Source: an uncultured Flavobacteriaceae bacterium
GTDB lineage: Bacteria; Bacteroidota; Bacteroidia; Flavobacteriales; Flavobacteriaceae
DNA length: 64,000 bases
NCBI GenBank assembly: GCA_947497245.1
Contig: CANMFO010000004.1
Location: 1-64,000 of the forward strand
Direction: 5' to 3'
Below, piece by piece: positions 53,560 to 62,740 of the stretch. The notes under the pieces were generated by a model. That model was not told where the DNA came from. It worked only from the letters and a program-made list of their open reading frames with translations, and made no database searches. Position numbers and translations under genes: made by a program. Within the stretch, counting starts at the first letter, position 1, and every line of letters begins with the position of its first letter.

Positions 53560-54534
53560 CTAGACCTCCCGTGACATCAATCCATCTCCAAATTCCCTTA
53601 GTGCTTCCTTTTTAGCGTCGGATATTTGAAGGTTTTCCAACACGTCATAGGCGTTCTGCGTATATTGCTGGATGGCTTTTTGAGTGCTTTCCACTACCCC
53701 GCTCCCGGTGAAGATTTCCTGTACCATAAGCACTTTGGACTCGGGTTCTTTTGGCTGTATGGAGAATAAATGCGCCAGCTCCCGCGCCTGTTTTTCCGTA
53801 GCTTGTTCAAGGGCCTTTAGATAGAGATAGGTTTTTTTGTTCGCTATGATATCGCCCCCGATCTGCTTTCCGAAAGTCTTTGGATCACCGAAGGCATCCA
53901 GGAAGTCGTCCTTTAATTGAAAAGCAATGCCCAGATTACGGCCAAATTCGTAGATGCTATTTTGGTCCGTTTCCGAAGCTTTGGCCACAATACCACCCAT
54001 TTTAAGTGCTGCACCTACCAGTACGGCCGTTTTGTACTCGATCATCTTCAGATATTCTGGAATGCCCACATCGTTCCGGGTCTCAAAATCCACATCATAC
54101 TGCTGGCCCTCACAGACTTCGATGGCCGTCTTGCCGAACAATTTCGCCAGATCCCTAAAGGTTTCCCCCTCGTAATTTTCGAAAAGCCGATAAGCGCTGA
54201 TCAACATGACGTCGCCCGATAAGATGCCGGTATTGATATCCCATTTTTCATGAACGGTCTGGTTTCCCCTTCTCAATGGGGCATCGTCCATGATATCGTC
54301 ATGCACCAATGAAAAATTGTGAAATACCTCAATGGCCAAAGCGGCGTCCAGGGCTTTTTTGTAGTCGGCCCCGAAAATTTCCGTCGCCATTAGGGTCAAG
54401 ATGGGCCGCAGACGCTTTCCGCCCAAACCCAAAATATAGGCAACGGGCTCGTATAAATTCTTGGGTTCTTGGACAATGGTATGGGATTCTAAATAGGCAA
54501 TGAACCCGGTACGGTAATGTTCAATGGAATGCAT
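53560..54534 (-). CDS. Polyprenyl diphosphate synthase
   Basis: The 324-residue protein has both Asp-rich motifs of trans-prenyl synthases: DDIMD (first, within HDDIMDDAPLRRG) and DDFLD (second, DDFLDAFGDP). GGKRLRPIL lies before the first. It makes a linear C15-C20 or longer prenyl diphosphate, probably geranylgeranyl diphosphate for carotenoids or the quinone side chain. The open frame begins 73 codons upstream across the start of the divergent sigma gene, so the ATG at 54534 is chosen; one at 54564 is possible. Confidence 0.88.
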   Translation of the reverse strand: MHSIEHYRTGFIAYLESHTIVQEPKNLYEPVAYILGLGGKRLRPILTLMATEIFGADYKKALDAALAIEVFHNFSLVHDDIMDDAPLRRGNQTVHEKWDINTGILSGDVMLISAYRLFENYEGETFRDLAKLFGKTAIEVCEGQQYDVDFETRNDVGIPEYLKMIEYKTAVLVGAALKMGGIVAKASETDQNSIYEFGRNLGIAFQLKDDFLDAFGDPKTFGKQIGGDIIANKKTYLYLKALEQATEKQARELAHLFSIQPKEPESKVLMVQEIFTGSGVVESTQKAIQQYTQNAYDVLENLQISDAKKEALREFGDGLMSREV

Positions 54535-54660
54535 CTTGTGTATTTTGTCCAAAAATACATCCATTTTACCAAACGGTTTGGATGGTATGCGCTCCAATCC
54601 AATAAGGGGCCGATAAAAAAAACGAAAAAAAAATGCAATAGCTTTGGAAAGCTTCGTCTT

Positions 54661-54668
54661 TACCTTTG
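54661..54668 (+). promoter_or_regulatory. -7 element upstream of the second ECF sigma gene
   Basis: TACCTTTG matches TAnnTTTG and is 25 bp before the start codon. A second such element, TAGCTTTG, is at 54639-54646. No TGTAAC box was found here, unlike the sigma gene at 7497. Confidence 0.45.
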
Positions 54669-54693
54669 AAGACTTGTCAATAAAAGCTTTTGA

Positions 54694-55233
54694 ATGATTT
54701 CGGATACGGAAAATTATAAAAAACTCAGAACGTTTTTTGATGATGAATATCATTCGCTGAAGATTTACGCCAAATCGCGGATCAACGATGCCGCGGACCG
54801 GGACGCCGATGACATTGTCCAGGATGTGGCCCTGAAGATATTTTCAAGGGCGGATAGCCTGTCCCCGATCGAGAACATTGCCGGTTTTGTCTACAATTCC
54901 ATAAGGAACAGGATCATCGATGTGATGCGGACCAAGAAAAAGGAGGAGCCCCGCAATGAAAGGGAAATGGAAAAACAGTTTTCAGAGTTCACGGAACTGT
55001 TTTATGGGAAATCGGACAATTCGTATCCGGAGAAAATGAAGTATGCCCTGAAGGAAGCCGTTTTTAACCTAAAACCATTGTACAAAGACGTCCTAATAGC
55101 AATTGATTTTGAAGGGTATACCTACAATGAGATCTCTTTGGAAACGGGCATCCCCGTAGGTACGTTGATGTCGAGGCGGCATAGGGCTCTATCAATATTA
55201 TTGAAACAATTGGAAACAAAAAAAGAAATATAA
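54694..55233 (+). CDS. Sigma-70 family (ECF) RNA polymerase sigma factor
   Basis: The 179-residue protein has a region 2 domain (DADDIVQDVALKIFSRA, NIAGFVYNSIRNRIIDVMR) and a region 4 helix-turn-helix (EGYTYNEISLETGIPVGTLMSRRHRAL). No anti-sigma with a zinc finger follows; instead a membrane protein starts 16 bp downstream. This suggests a different control mechanism from the first sigma factor in the window. The regulon is unknown. Confidence 0.9.
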   Translation: MISDTENYKKLRTFFDDEYHSLKIYAKSRINDAADRDADDIVQDVALKIFSRADSLSPIENIAGFVYNSIRNRIIDVMRTKKKEEPRNEREMEKQFSEFTELFYGKSDNSYPEKMKYALKEAVFNLKPLYKDVLIAIDFEGYTYNEISLETGIPVGTLMSRRHRALSILLKQLETKKEI

Positions 55234-55249
55234 ACTAAAACATACAATT

Positions 55250-55678
55250 ATGGCACACAATATCGAATTTGAGGATAGAATAAAAAAATATGTCACCATA
55301 GCCTTTAAGATATTCTTTGGCATATTGGCGGGAATTGCCTTTGCGCTGCTTTTTGGATATGTCATTATGTGGCTGTGGAATTGGTTGATGCCGGAGATCT
55401 TCGGGCTGAAGACTATTGGATATTGGCAGGCGGTCGGGATTCTTGTTCTCGCCAAAATGCTGTTCGGGGGCTTGGGTGGCCATCATTCCGATAAAAAAGG
55501 GAAAAAGTCCAGAAGGCGCCACAGGGCGAAGGGACGTATGACCTGTAGAAAGGATTTTGACAAATGGAAGCATTATGACCAATATTGGGAAGAGGAGGGA
55601 GAGACCGCTTTTGACAATTATTTGGAACGGATACAAAAACGCAACACACTGCAAAATGATACCACTTCAGAATTATAA
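55250..55678 (+). CDS. Hypothetical membrane protein of the sigma operon
   Basis: The 142-residue protein has two membrane helices (residues about 18-42 and 60-80) and a cytoplasmic tail rich in Lys/Arg/His (GHHSDKKGKKSRRRHRAKGR in pieces), then an acidic end. I recognise no domain. By position, 16 bp after the sigma gene, it could hold the sigma factor at the membrane, but nothing in the sequence proves this. Confidence 0.6.
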   Translation: MAHNIEFEDRIKKYVTIAFKIFFGILAGIAFALLFGYVIMWLWNWLMPEIFGLKTIGYWQAVGILVLAKMLFGGLGGHHSDKKGKKSRRRHRAKGRMTCRKDFDKWKHYDQYWEEEGETAFDNYLERIQKRNTLQNDTTSEL

Positions 55679-55865
55679 GAAGGAGATCGGCCGAAATCGG
55701 TTCAGCTTCGGTTGGAACACTTCAAGGCCCCAAAACGACGGTCCAAGGTTTTCCCCTAGCCGAATACGGGCCTGCGTACTATTTTAGCCAACGATGGACT
55801 GCCTGTCCATGGATTTTAATTGAAGGGACCTATTTTAAGAAAATGTTAAAAAAATGTAAAACCAT

Positions 55866-55906
55866 GGAAACTTTTATTGTGTTTTAAGTTTCCCAAGGTA
55901 TATTTG
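55866..55906 (+). promoter_or_regulatory. Promoter and operator of the TetR-efflux operon
   Basis: TTG (55877-55879), 19 bp, TATATTTG (55899-55906) is an ideal promoter, 10 bp before the TetR ATG. GGAAACTT-N12-AAGTTTCC (55866-55893) is an inverted repeat with perfect 8-bp arms that covers the -33 element and part of the spacer. It is a strong candidate for the autorepressor site. Confidence 0.7.
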
Positions 55907-55916
55907 TCCCCCAATT

Positions 55917-56522
55917 ATGAAAGAAAAGATTCTGCATAAGGCAACGGACATGTTCTTGAACTTCGGGTTCAAAAGCGTTACCATGGACGATATAGCCAAT
56001 GGAATGGGGATTTCCAAGAAGACGATCTACGCCCATTATGAGAACAAGACCCAATTGGTGGCGGAGAGCACGGATCATCTGTTTCAGACCATTTCCGAGG
56101 GAATTAACTATATCTGCTCCTTAGGGAAGAACCCTATCGAGGAGCTCTATGAAATAAAAAAGTTTGCGATGCTCCACCTGAAGGATGAAAGATCATCGCC
56201 CCAATACCAATTGCAGAAATACTATCCCAAGATACACGAGTCCATTCGGCAGAAGCAGTACGAAGTAATGCAGGATTGTATGGTCGACAACATCAATAAG
56301 GGTATAGATCAGGGAATTTACAGGGAAAATTTGAACGTTGGATTTGTTTCCAGAATTTATTTCTCCGGGGTGACCAGTATCAAGGACCATAGACTGTTCC
56401 CTGTAACAAAATTTCCAATTGTGGCACTAATGGATATCTATTTGGAGTATCATTTGAGGGGTATTGTTACTCCAAAAGGAAGAAAAATATTGAACACAAT
56501 CATCAATTCAAATCAAGAATAA
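55917..56522 (+). CDS. TetR/AcrR family repressor of the efflux operon
   Basis: The 201-residue regulator has a helix-turn-helix at residues about 9-50 (FGFKSVTMDDIANGMGISKKTIYAHYENK) and a ligand-binding helical domain. It is the first gene of the operon and its stop is directly followed by the ATG of the TolC-family gene. The inverted repeat in its promoter supports autoregulation; ligands of the pump would be the inducers. The start at 55917 leaves only a short leader. Confidence 0.92.
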   Translation: MKEKILHKATDMFLNFGFKSVTMDDIANGMGISKKTIYAHYENKTQLVAESTDHLFQTISEGINYICSLGKNPIEELYEIKKFAMLHLKDERSSPQYQLQKYYPKIHESIRQKQYEVMQDCMVDNINKGIDQGIYRENLNVGFVSRIYFSGVTSIKDHRLFPVTKFPIVALMDIYLEYHLRGIVTPKGRKILNTIINSNQE

Positions 56523-57857
56523 ATGCGAAGTTATTTTTTAGTCATCGTAACGCTGCTTGCCGTTTCATTCGGTTTTTCACAGGAACAGACCTATAGTTTC
56601 ACCCTCGACGAGGCCATTGCCTTCGCACTCGAGAACAACTACAGTGCCATCAATGCCGACAGGGACGTGATCGATTCCCAAAAGCAAAAATGGGAGGTCA
56701 TTGCCTCCGGTTTGCCACAAATTGAAGGCGACATAGGTTATCAGAACCAACTCAAGCAGCCCATATCCCTTATTCCCGCAGAGTTCGCCGGAGGCGAGCC
56801 CGGTACTTTTGTGCCCATCGTATTCGGGCAACCGCAGCAAATGACCGCTACCGCTACCCTTCGCCAACAAATTTTCGATGGCTCGTACATCGTGGGGGTG
56901 CAGGCCACAAAATCGTTTTTGAGCTACAGTGCCAACAATAAGGAGAAGACCCAATTGGAGGTCAGAAAGGCCGTTACCGAGGCGTATGGAAACGTTTTAT
57001 TGGCCAGGGAAAGTGTTTCCATATTGGAGAAGAACAAAGCCAATTTGGAAAAGAACCTGTTCGAGACTGCAAAAATCTTTGAAAACGGCTTGGGCGATGA
57101 AGAAAGCGTGGAACAATTGCAGATTACGCTATCCAACGTGGAAAGCCAATTGAGAAACGCCGTACGGCTCGAGGGCATTACCCTGCAAATGTTGAATTTG
57201 ATCATGGGGATTGCCATAGATGCCCCTACCAAATTGCAAGATCAGCTCGACGACCTGGCCCAAAGGCAAATGGTGACCACTTTAATGGAAAACCCGTTCA
57301 ATCTGGAGAACAATGTAGATTATAAGTTGGCCATCAACCTCAATGAACAACGTTTCTATGAATGGAAACTGGCCAAAAGCAAGGCCCTGCCAACCCTGAA
57401 CGCCTTCGTGAACTACGGAAGTTCCGCCTTTTCGGATAGCTTTAGTTTTTTTGGGGGAGACCAAGAGTGGTTCGATTCCTCCGTTTTGGGCTTCGATCTT
57501 AAAATTCCGATTTTCAGCTCCCTGGGCAGAAGCGCCTCTACACAAAGGGCCAAGATCGCCCTGGAAAAGGCCAAAACACAGTTGGTGGAGGCCGAGGCCC
57601 AGATACGACTGCAGTTGGAACGCGCCAAAAGTGATTTTACCCTGGCCGTCGAACAGTACGATACCGCAAAGGAAAATCTGCGTTTGTCCGAACGTATCGA
57701 ACAAAAGAACCAAACAAAATATTCAGAGGGCATCGCCACCAGTTTTGAACTGAGACAGGCACAGACGCAGTTGTACGACGCACAACAGGGTTACCTGCAG
57801 TCCATGGTGGAAGTGATCAACAAGAAAACCGAACTGGAAACCATTTTAAACGAATAA
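56523..57857 (+). CDS. TolC family outer-membrane efflux protein
   Basis: The 444-residue protein has a signal peptide ending near GFSQ (residue 20). Two repeats of the OEP pattern follow (TLDEAIAFALENN at 28-40, and the coiled-coil regions about 150-240 and 340-430), which form the channel-tunnel trimer. It gives the outer-membrane exit for the RND pump and perhaps also for other exporters. It follows the TetR gene without a gap and precedes the adaptor gene by 23 bp. Confidence 0.92.
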   Translation: MRSYFLVIVTLLAVSFGFSQEQTYSFTLDEAIAFALENNYSAINADRDVIDSQKQKWEVIASGLPQIEGDIGYQNQLKQPISLIPAEFAGGEPGTFVPIVFGQPQQMTATATLRQQIFDGSYIVGVQATKSFLSYSANNKEKTQLEVRKAVTEAYGNVLLARESVSILEKNKANLEKNLFETAKIFENGLGDEESVEQLQITLSNVESQLRNAVRLEGITLQMLNLIMGIAIDAPTKLQDQLDDLAQRQMVTTLMENPFNLENNVDYKLAINLNEQRFYEWKLAKSKALPTLNAFVNYGSSAFSDSFSFFGGDQEWFDSSVLGFDLKIPIFSSLGRSASTQRAKIALEKAKTQLVEAEAQIRLQLERAKSDFTLAVEQYDTAKENLRLSERIEQKNQTKYSEGIATSFELRQAQTQLYDAQQGYLQSMVEVINKKTELETILNE

Positions 57858-57880
57858 GTCATCATCAAACCCATATAACA

Positions 57881-59053
57881 ATGAAAAAAGTACTCTACTT
57901 ACTAACAACGGCCATCATATTTTCGTCTTGTGGAAATAGTAGTGCCCCGTCGGTACAAGACCTTATCGCCCAAAGGGATCTCGACGCGATCCGTGCCAAA
58001 AAAAGCGAAATATCCGAGCAGCAAAGAGTTTTGGAAAATCAGATCCAACAGCTCGATTCCGCGATTTCCACCTTTGCGGGCAATGAAAAATTGCCCTTGG
58101 TGACCACGGTTACCGCTACCGCCCAGGCGTTCGACCATTTTCTGGAACTGCAGGGCGATGTCAAGACAAAACAGAATGTTTTGGTCTATCCGGAAATGCA
58201 GGGCACCTTGCACAGGGTTTATGTAAAGGAGGGGCAACGGGTGGCCAAGGGACAAATACTTGCCGCTATTGATGACGGGGGCATGTCCAGCCAATTGGCA
58301 CAGTTGAAAACACAGGCCGGGCTGGCCAAGACGACCTACGAGCGCCAAAAACGCCTGTGGGAGCAAAAAATCGGTTCGGAAATCCAATACCTTCAATCCA
58401 AATCGAACTACGAAGCTACGGAGAATGCCGTAAAACAGGCCCAGAGCCAGTTGGGCAAATCGTCCATTCGAGCCCCGTTTTCGGGTATTGTCGATGATGT
58501 GATCAAGGACCAGGGAACCGTGGTTACCCCTGGACCGGGTTCCGAGGTGTTTCGCATCGTGAACCTATCGGATATGTACATTGAAGTGGATGTCCCCGAA
58601 AGTTATGTGGCCGATGTCCAAAAGGGAAGGCAGGCCCTGGTATATTTTCCGGTTTTGGGCGATACCGTGATCACCAAGGTGAGGCAGACCGGAAATTTTA
58701 TCGACCCGAGCAACAGGGCATTCAAGGTAGAGATACCGGTGCCGAACAAAAAGGGGAAAATAAAGCCCAACCTTACGGCAAAAGTGAGTATCAACGACTA
58801 TTCCAGCGACGCGGCCATCATCATTCCGCAGAGCATCATTTCGGAAAATGCCGAGGGGCAGCAGTACGTATACGTGGCCGAAACGACCAATGGCGAGGAA
58901 ACGGCCGCCGCCCGCAGGCACGTTATTATCACGGGCAAGACCCAGGGCAGTATGGTGGAGGTACTGTCCGGAATCAACGATGGCGATCAATTGATAGAAG
59001 AAGGGGCCAGGAGCGTGAAGGATGGTCAAAATGTGCAAATCTTAAAAGATTAA
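57881..59053 (+). CDS. RND efflux periplasmic adaptor lipoprotein
   Basis: The 390-residue lipoprotein (FSSCGNSS, Cys near residue 17) has an N-terminal coiled coil, the lipoyl domain halves (QGTLHRVYVKEGQRVAKGQ and SIRAPFSGIVDDVIKDQG), a beta-barrel (YIEVDVPESYV) and a membrane-proximal domain. It bridges the TolC-like channel and the RND permease that starts 4 bp downstream. Confidence 0.92.
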   Translation: MKKVLYLLTTAIIFSSCGNSSAPSVQDLIAQRDLDAIRAKKSEISEQQRVLENQIQQLDSAISTFAGNEKLPLVTTVTATAQAFDHFLELQGDVKTKQNVLVYPEMQGTLHRVYVKEGQRVAKGQILAAIDDGGMSSQLAQLKTQAGLAKTTYERQKRLWEQKIGSEIQYLQSKSNYEATENAVKQAQSQLGKSSIRAPFSGIVDDVIKDQGTVVTPGPGSEVFRIVNLSDMYIEVDVPESYVADVQKGRQALVYFPVLGDTVITKVRQTGNFIDPSNRAFKVEIPVPNKKGKIKPNLTAKVSINDYSSDAAIIIPQSIISENAEGQQYVYVAETTNGEETAAARRHVIITGKTQGSMVEVLSGINDGDQLIEEGARSVKDGQNVQILKD

Positions 59054-59057
59054 GTCT

Positions 59058-62000
59058 ATGAGCAAGCAGAAGAAAAACGTGGACAAAGAGTTCAGGCCAT
59101 CGTCTTGGGCCATAGACAATCCGTCGGTGATCTATGTAATGATCGCGATATTCCTTTGGGTGGGTTTTCAGGGCTATCAGGCCATGCCCAGGGAGGATTT
59201 TCCCGAGATTGTGGAAACCAAAGTGTATATCAGCACACCCTATCCGGGAAACACCGCGGAGGATGTGGAGCGCCTGATCACCGACCCCCTGGAAGATCGC
59301 CTAAAAAATGTGAGCAATGTAGTGGAGGTCACCTCCACCTCCCAGGAAGATTATTCGATCATCACCGTGGAGTTCGATGAGGACATTACCGTGGAACAGG
59401 CCAAACAAAAGGTCAAGGATGAGGTGGACGGCGAGAAGGCGAGCGAGGATTGGCCGACCTTCAACAATGCCAAGGTTGAACCCAATGTTTTCGACTTGAA
59501 CCTCTCCGAGTCGTTCCCGATCATGAACGTGAATTTCACCGGGGACTATCCCGTAGAAAAACTGAAGGAATTTGCCGAATACATGCAGGATGAGGTAGAA
59601 GACCTGCCCGAGATCAAGGAGGTGAACATTCGAGGGGCCCAAGAAAAGGAAGTAGAGGTAGCGGTGGATGTCTACAAGATGATGGCGGCAAAAATAAGCT
59701 TCCAGGATGTGATCGGTGCCATAAGCAATGGAAACACGACCATGTCGGCGGGGAATATCCAATCGGGCGGGCAACGACGCACCATTCGCATTTTGGGTGA
59801 GATAAAGGATCCCAGACAGTTGGACGAATTTGTGGTAAAATCTGAAAATGGGGCGGTATACCTCAAGGATATCGCCAAGGTTTCGTTTAGTGAGGAGGAA
59901 AAGACCACCTATGCCCGCGAATTTGGGGCAAGTGTGGTAATGTTGGACATTAAAAAACGCTCGGGCAAAAATATGATCGAGGCCACTACCAAGGTCAGGA
60001 AATTGGTAAAAGAGGCCCAGGAAGAGTATTATCCGGCGGACTTGAACATTACGATAGCCAATGATTCCTCGGGGCGGACCCTGAACCAGGTAGATGATCT
60101 GGTGAACAATATTATTTTCGGGATCATCCTGGTGGTCACCGTTTTGATGTTCTTCCTAGGGTTCCGAAATGCCCTTTTCGTAGGTTTTGCGATTCCCATG
60201 TCGATGTTCATGTCGTTCATGATTCTGAACAATTTGGGCTATACGTTGAATACCATGATCCTTTTTGGGATGATCATGGGGCTGGGGATGATGGTCGACA
60301 ACGGGATTGTAGTGGTCGAAAACGTATATCGATTGATGAGCGAGGGCATGTCCCGAACCCAAGCGGCAAAAAAAGGGATCGGCGAGATTGCCTATCCCAT
60401 TATTATATCTACCGTGACCACGGTGGCGGCCTTTGTGCCCTTGGGTCTTTGGCCCGGTATTTTTGGGCAGTTCATGATCTATTTCCCGATTACCCTGTCG
60501 GTTGTTCTGGGGTCATCCCTATTTGTCGCCATTTTCATGAACTCCATGTTGGTTTCCCAATTTATGGAGATCGGGGAAAAGGAACTAAGTCTAAAACAGC
60601 TGATTCGGATCAGCGCTGTATTGGGCGGTTTTGGACTGTTCATCTTGGTCTTTGGAGGCTCCATGCGCGGCATGGGAACCGTAATGCTGTTGACGGCGAT
60701 CATGTTCTGGGTCTATAAATATGCCTTGAAAAAGTGGGCCATAAGCTTCCAGAACAACGCGATGGTCCGTTTCGAGAACTGGTACGAAAGACGGATCAAG
60801 CACGCCCTTCGAGGAGGGAACGTGTATTGGTATTTTGGCAGTACCGTGTTCCTGTTGATCGCTGTTTTTATGCTGTTCGGGATGTCCTTGGGAAGTGGCC
60901 GCACCAAAGTGGAGTTTTTCCCGGACAACAAGCCCAATGAGATATATGCCTATATCGAGTATCCCCAGGGAACGTCGATCGAAAAAACAAATCAGCTTAC
61001 CAAGGCCATTGAGAAAAGGGTTTTTGAGGTCGCCAATGGCCCCAAGTACACCAATGGCGAATTCAACTATCTTGTGGAATCGGCGGTGTCCCAGGTTGGG
61101 GAAGGTGCCGGCAACCCACAGACCGATGGAGGTTCAGCGGCCGAAATGCCGCACCGCGGCAAGGTGACCGTATCGATGCGGGAATACAAATACAGGGATG
61201 GCAGGGATACGGAGGAACTAAGGGGCGAGATCCAAGAGGCCTTGACCGGAATATATCCCGGAGTGGCGATCTCGGTGGAAAAAGAGGCCAATGGCCCACC
61301 GGCCGGATATCCCATCAACATCGAACTGGAAGGAAAGGATTACACCGAATTGATCAATACCGCGGAGGATATCCGGAACTTTATCAATACCAAGAACATC
61401 GCCGGAATCGAGGAATTGAAGATCGATGTGAACAAGGGCAAACCGTCGATGCAAGTAGTGGTCGACAGGGAAAAGGCCGGAGAACTAGGGGTTTCCGTTG
61501 GCCAAGTGGGCCAGCAGCTACGCAGGTCCTTGTTCGGAGAAAAAGCGGGGGTATACAAAGTAGATGGAGAGGATTACGATATCAATGTCCGTTTTGATGA
61601 GAGCATTCGCTACAACAAAAGTGCCCTGTTCAACCAGAACATCATATTTAGGGACCAGGCCTCCGGACAGATCAAGGAAGTCCCCGTATCCGCAGTGGCC
61701 TCGCAGCGAAATTCTTCGGGGTTTAGCGCCATCAAGCACCGGGACAAAAAAAGGGTGGTTACCGTGTATTCCCAATTAAAACCGGGTTTTAGCGATGCCG
61801 GGGCCATAGTCGCGGAAATCCAGAGGGAAATGGAAGATTACAGGGGCCTTCCCGCAGATGTGAGAATCGATTTTACCGGGCAGATCGAAGAGCAGAACAA
61901 GCAGATGCAGTTTTTGGTAGGGGCGTTCTTTTCCGGCTTGGGACTGATCATGTTGATTTTGATCTTCCAATTTGGGGGCATCTCCAAGCCCTTGATCATC

Positions 62001-62597
62001 ATGATAGCCATCTTTCTGAGTTTTATCGGGGTATTTGGCGGATTGATGCTCACCGGATGGTCCTTCGTAATTATGATGACCATGATGGGAATCATTTCAC
62101 TTGCCGGAATCGTGGTGAACAATGGTGTGGTATTGCTGGATTATACCCAAATATTGATCGACAGGAAAAAAGTGAAGCTGGACCTGGATGACAAGGACCT
62201 TTTGAGTATGAAGGACGTCACCAAGATCATTACCAAAGCGGGGAAGGCCAGGTTACGCCCGGTAATTCTCACCGCGATTACCACGGTTTTGGGATTGATT
62301 CCTCTGGCCATAGGTCTGAACATCGATTTCTTTTCCCTGTTTTCCGAATTCAACCCCAAGATTTATATGGGAGGGGACAATGTGATTTTCTGGGGGCCAT
62401 TGGCATGGACGGTCATCTTTGGCCTGTTGGTGGCGACCTTCTTGACCTTGATCATCGTCCCCGTTCTTTTTAATATCACCTATCGGATCAAAACGAGGTT
62501 AAGGGGTAGTGGAAAGCGTGGAACGGAGGAAGAAGGACAAATGCAGTTGGAAGGTTCGGAATATGACATTTTGCCCAAAACGGGCACGGCCGGATAG
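59058..62597 (+). CDS. RND family efflux permease (AcrB type)
   Basis: The 1179-residue inner-membrane pump has 12 core helices. It has an N-terminal PREDFPEI and an RND repeat with AEDVERLITDPLEDRL. TM4 shows GLGMMVDNGIVVVEN, a VDN where AcrB has paired Asp. It is longer than typical AcrB proteins; the extra length includes two hydrophobic segments near residues 515-555. Proton-driven export of drugs, lipids or bile-like compounds is likely; the substrate is unknown. It ends the TetR operon and is followed by a clear terminator. Confidence 0.92.
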   Translation: MSKQKKNVDKEFRPSSWAIDNPSVIYVMIAIFLWVGFQGYQAMPREDFPEIVETKVYISTPYPGNTAEDVERLITDPLEDRLKNVSNVVEVTSTSQEDYSIITVEFDEDITVEQAKQKVKDEVDGEKASEDWPTFNNAKVEPNVFDLNLSESFPIMNVNFTGDYPVEKLKEFAEYMQDEVEDLPEIKEVNIRGAQEKEVEVAVDVYKMMAAKISFQDVIGAISNGNTTMSAGNIQSGGQRRTIRILGEIKDPRQLDEFVVKSENGAVYLKDIAKVSFSEEEKTTYAREFGASVVMLDIKKRSGKNMIEATTKVRKLVKEAQEEYYPADLNITIANDSSGRTLNQVDDLVNNIIFGIILVVTVLMFFLGFRNALFVGFAIPMSMFMSFMILNNLGYTLNTMILFGMIMGLGMMVDNGIVVVENVYRLMSEGMSRTQAAKKGIGEIAYPIIISTVTTVAAFVPLGLWPGIFGQFMIYFPITLSVVLGSSLFVAIFMNSMLVSQFMEIGEKELSLKQLIRISAVLGGFGLFILVFGGSMRGMGTVMLLTAIMFWVYKYALKKWAISFQNNAMVRFENWYERRIKHALRGGNVYWYFGSTVFLLIAVFMLFGMSLGSGRTKVEFFPDNKPNEIYAYIEYPQGTSIEKTNQLTKAIEKRVFEVANGPKYTNGEFNYLVESAVSQVGEGAGNPQTDGGSAAEMPHRGKVTVSMREYKYRDGRDTEELRGEIQEALTGIYPGVAISVEKEANGPPAGYPINIELEGKDYTELINTAEDIRNFINTKNIAGIEELKIDVNKGKPSMQVVVDREKAGELGVSVGQVGQQLRRSLFGEKAGVYKVDGEDYDINVRFDESIRYNKSALFNQNIIFRDQASGQIKEVPVSAVASQRNSSGFSAIKHRDKKRVVTVYSQLKPGFSDAGAIVAEIQREMEDYRGLPADVRIDFTGQIEEQNKQMQFLVGAFFSGLGLIMLILIFQFGGISKPLIIMIAIFLSFIGVFGGLMLTGWSFVIMMTMMGIISLAGIVVNNGVVLLDYTQILIDRKKVKLDLDDKDLLSMKDVTKIITKAGKARLRPVILTAITTVLGLIPLAIGLNIDFFSLFSEFNPKIYMGGDNVIFWGPLAWTVIFGLLVATFLTLIIVPVLFNITYRIKTRLRGSGKRGTEEEGQMQLEGSEYDILPKTGTAG

Positions 62598-62654
62598 CCG
62601 TTTAAAATTTGGGCTTTGTTCCTTGGAGAGCGGCCTGGTACAAAATAAGTTATG

Positions 62655-62686
62655 GATTCCCCGGAATATCGGGGAATCTTTTTTTT
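62655..62686 (+). terminator. Intrinsic terminator of the efflux operon
   Basis: GATTCCCCG and CGGGGAATC form a perfect 9-bp stem with the loop GAATAT, followed by eight T. It lies 58 bp after the RND stop and just before the aspS promoter. Confidence 0.92.
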
Positions 62687-62713
62687 CGCCATGCTTAAGT
62701 GGCCAATACTTCT

Positions 62714-62721
62714 TAAATTTG
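62714..62721 (+). promoter_or_regulatory. -7 element upstream of aspS
   Basis: TAAATTTG (TAnnTTTG), 19 bp before the ATG at 62741; the -33 region has no clear TTG. It lies directly behind the efflux operon terminator, so aspS is a separate unit. Confidence 0.5.
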
Positions 62722-62740
62722 CCGCTTAAATATAGTTTCC

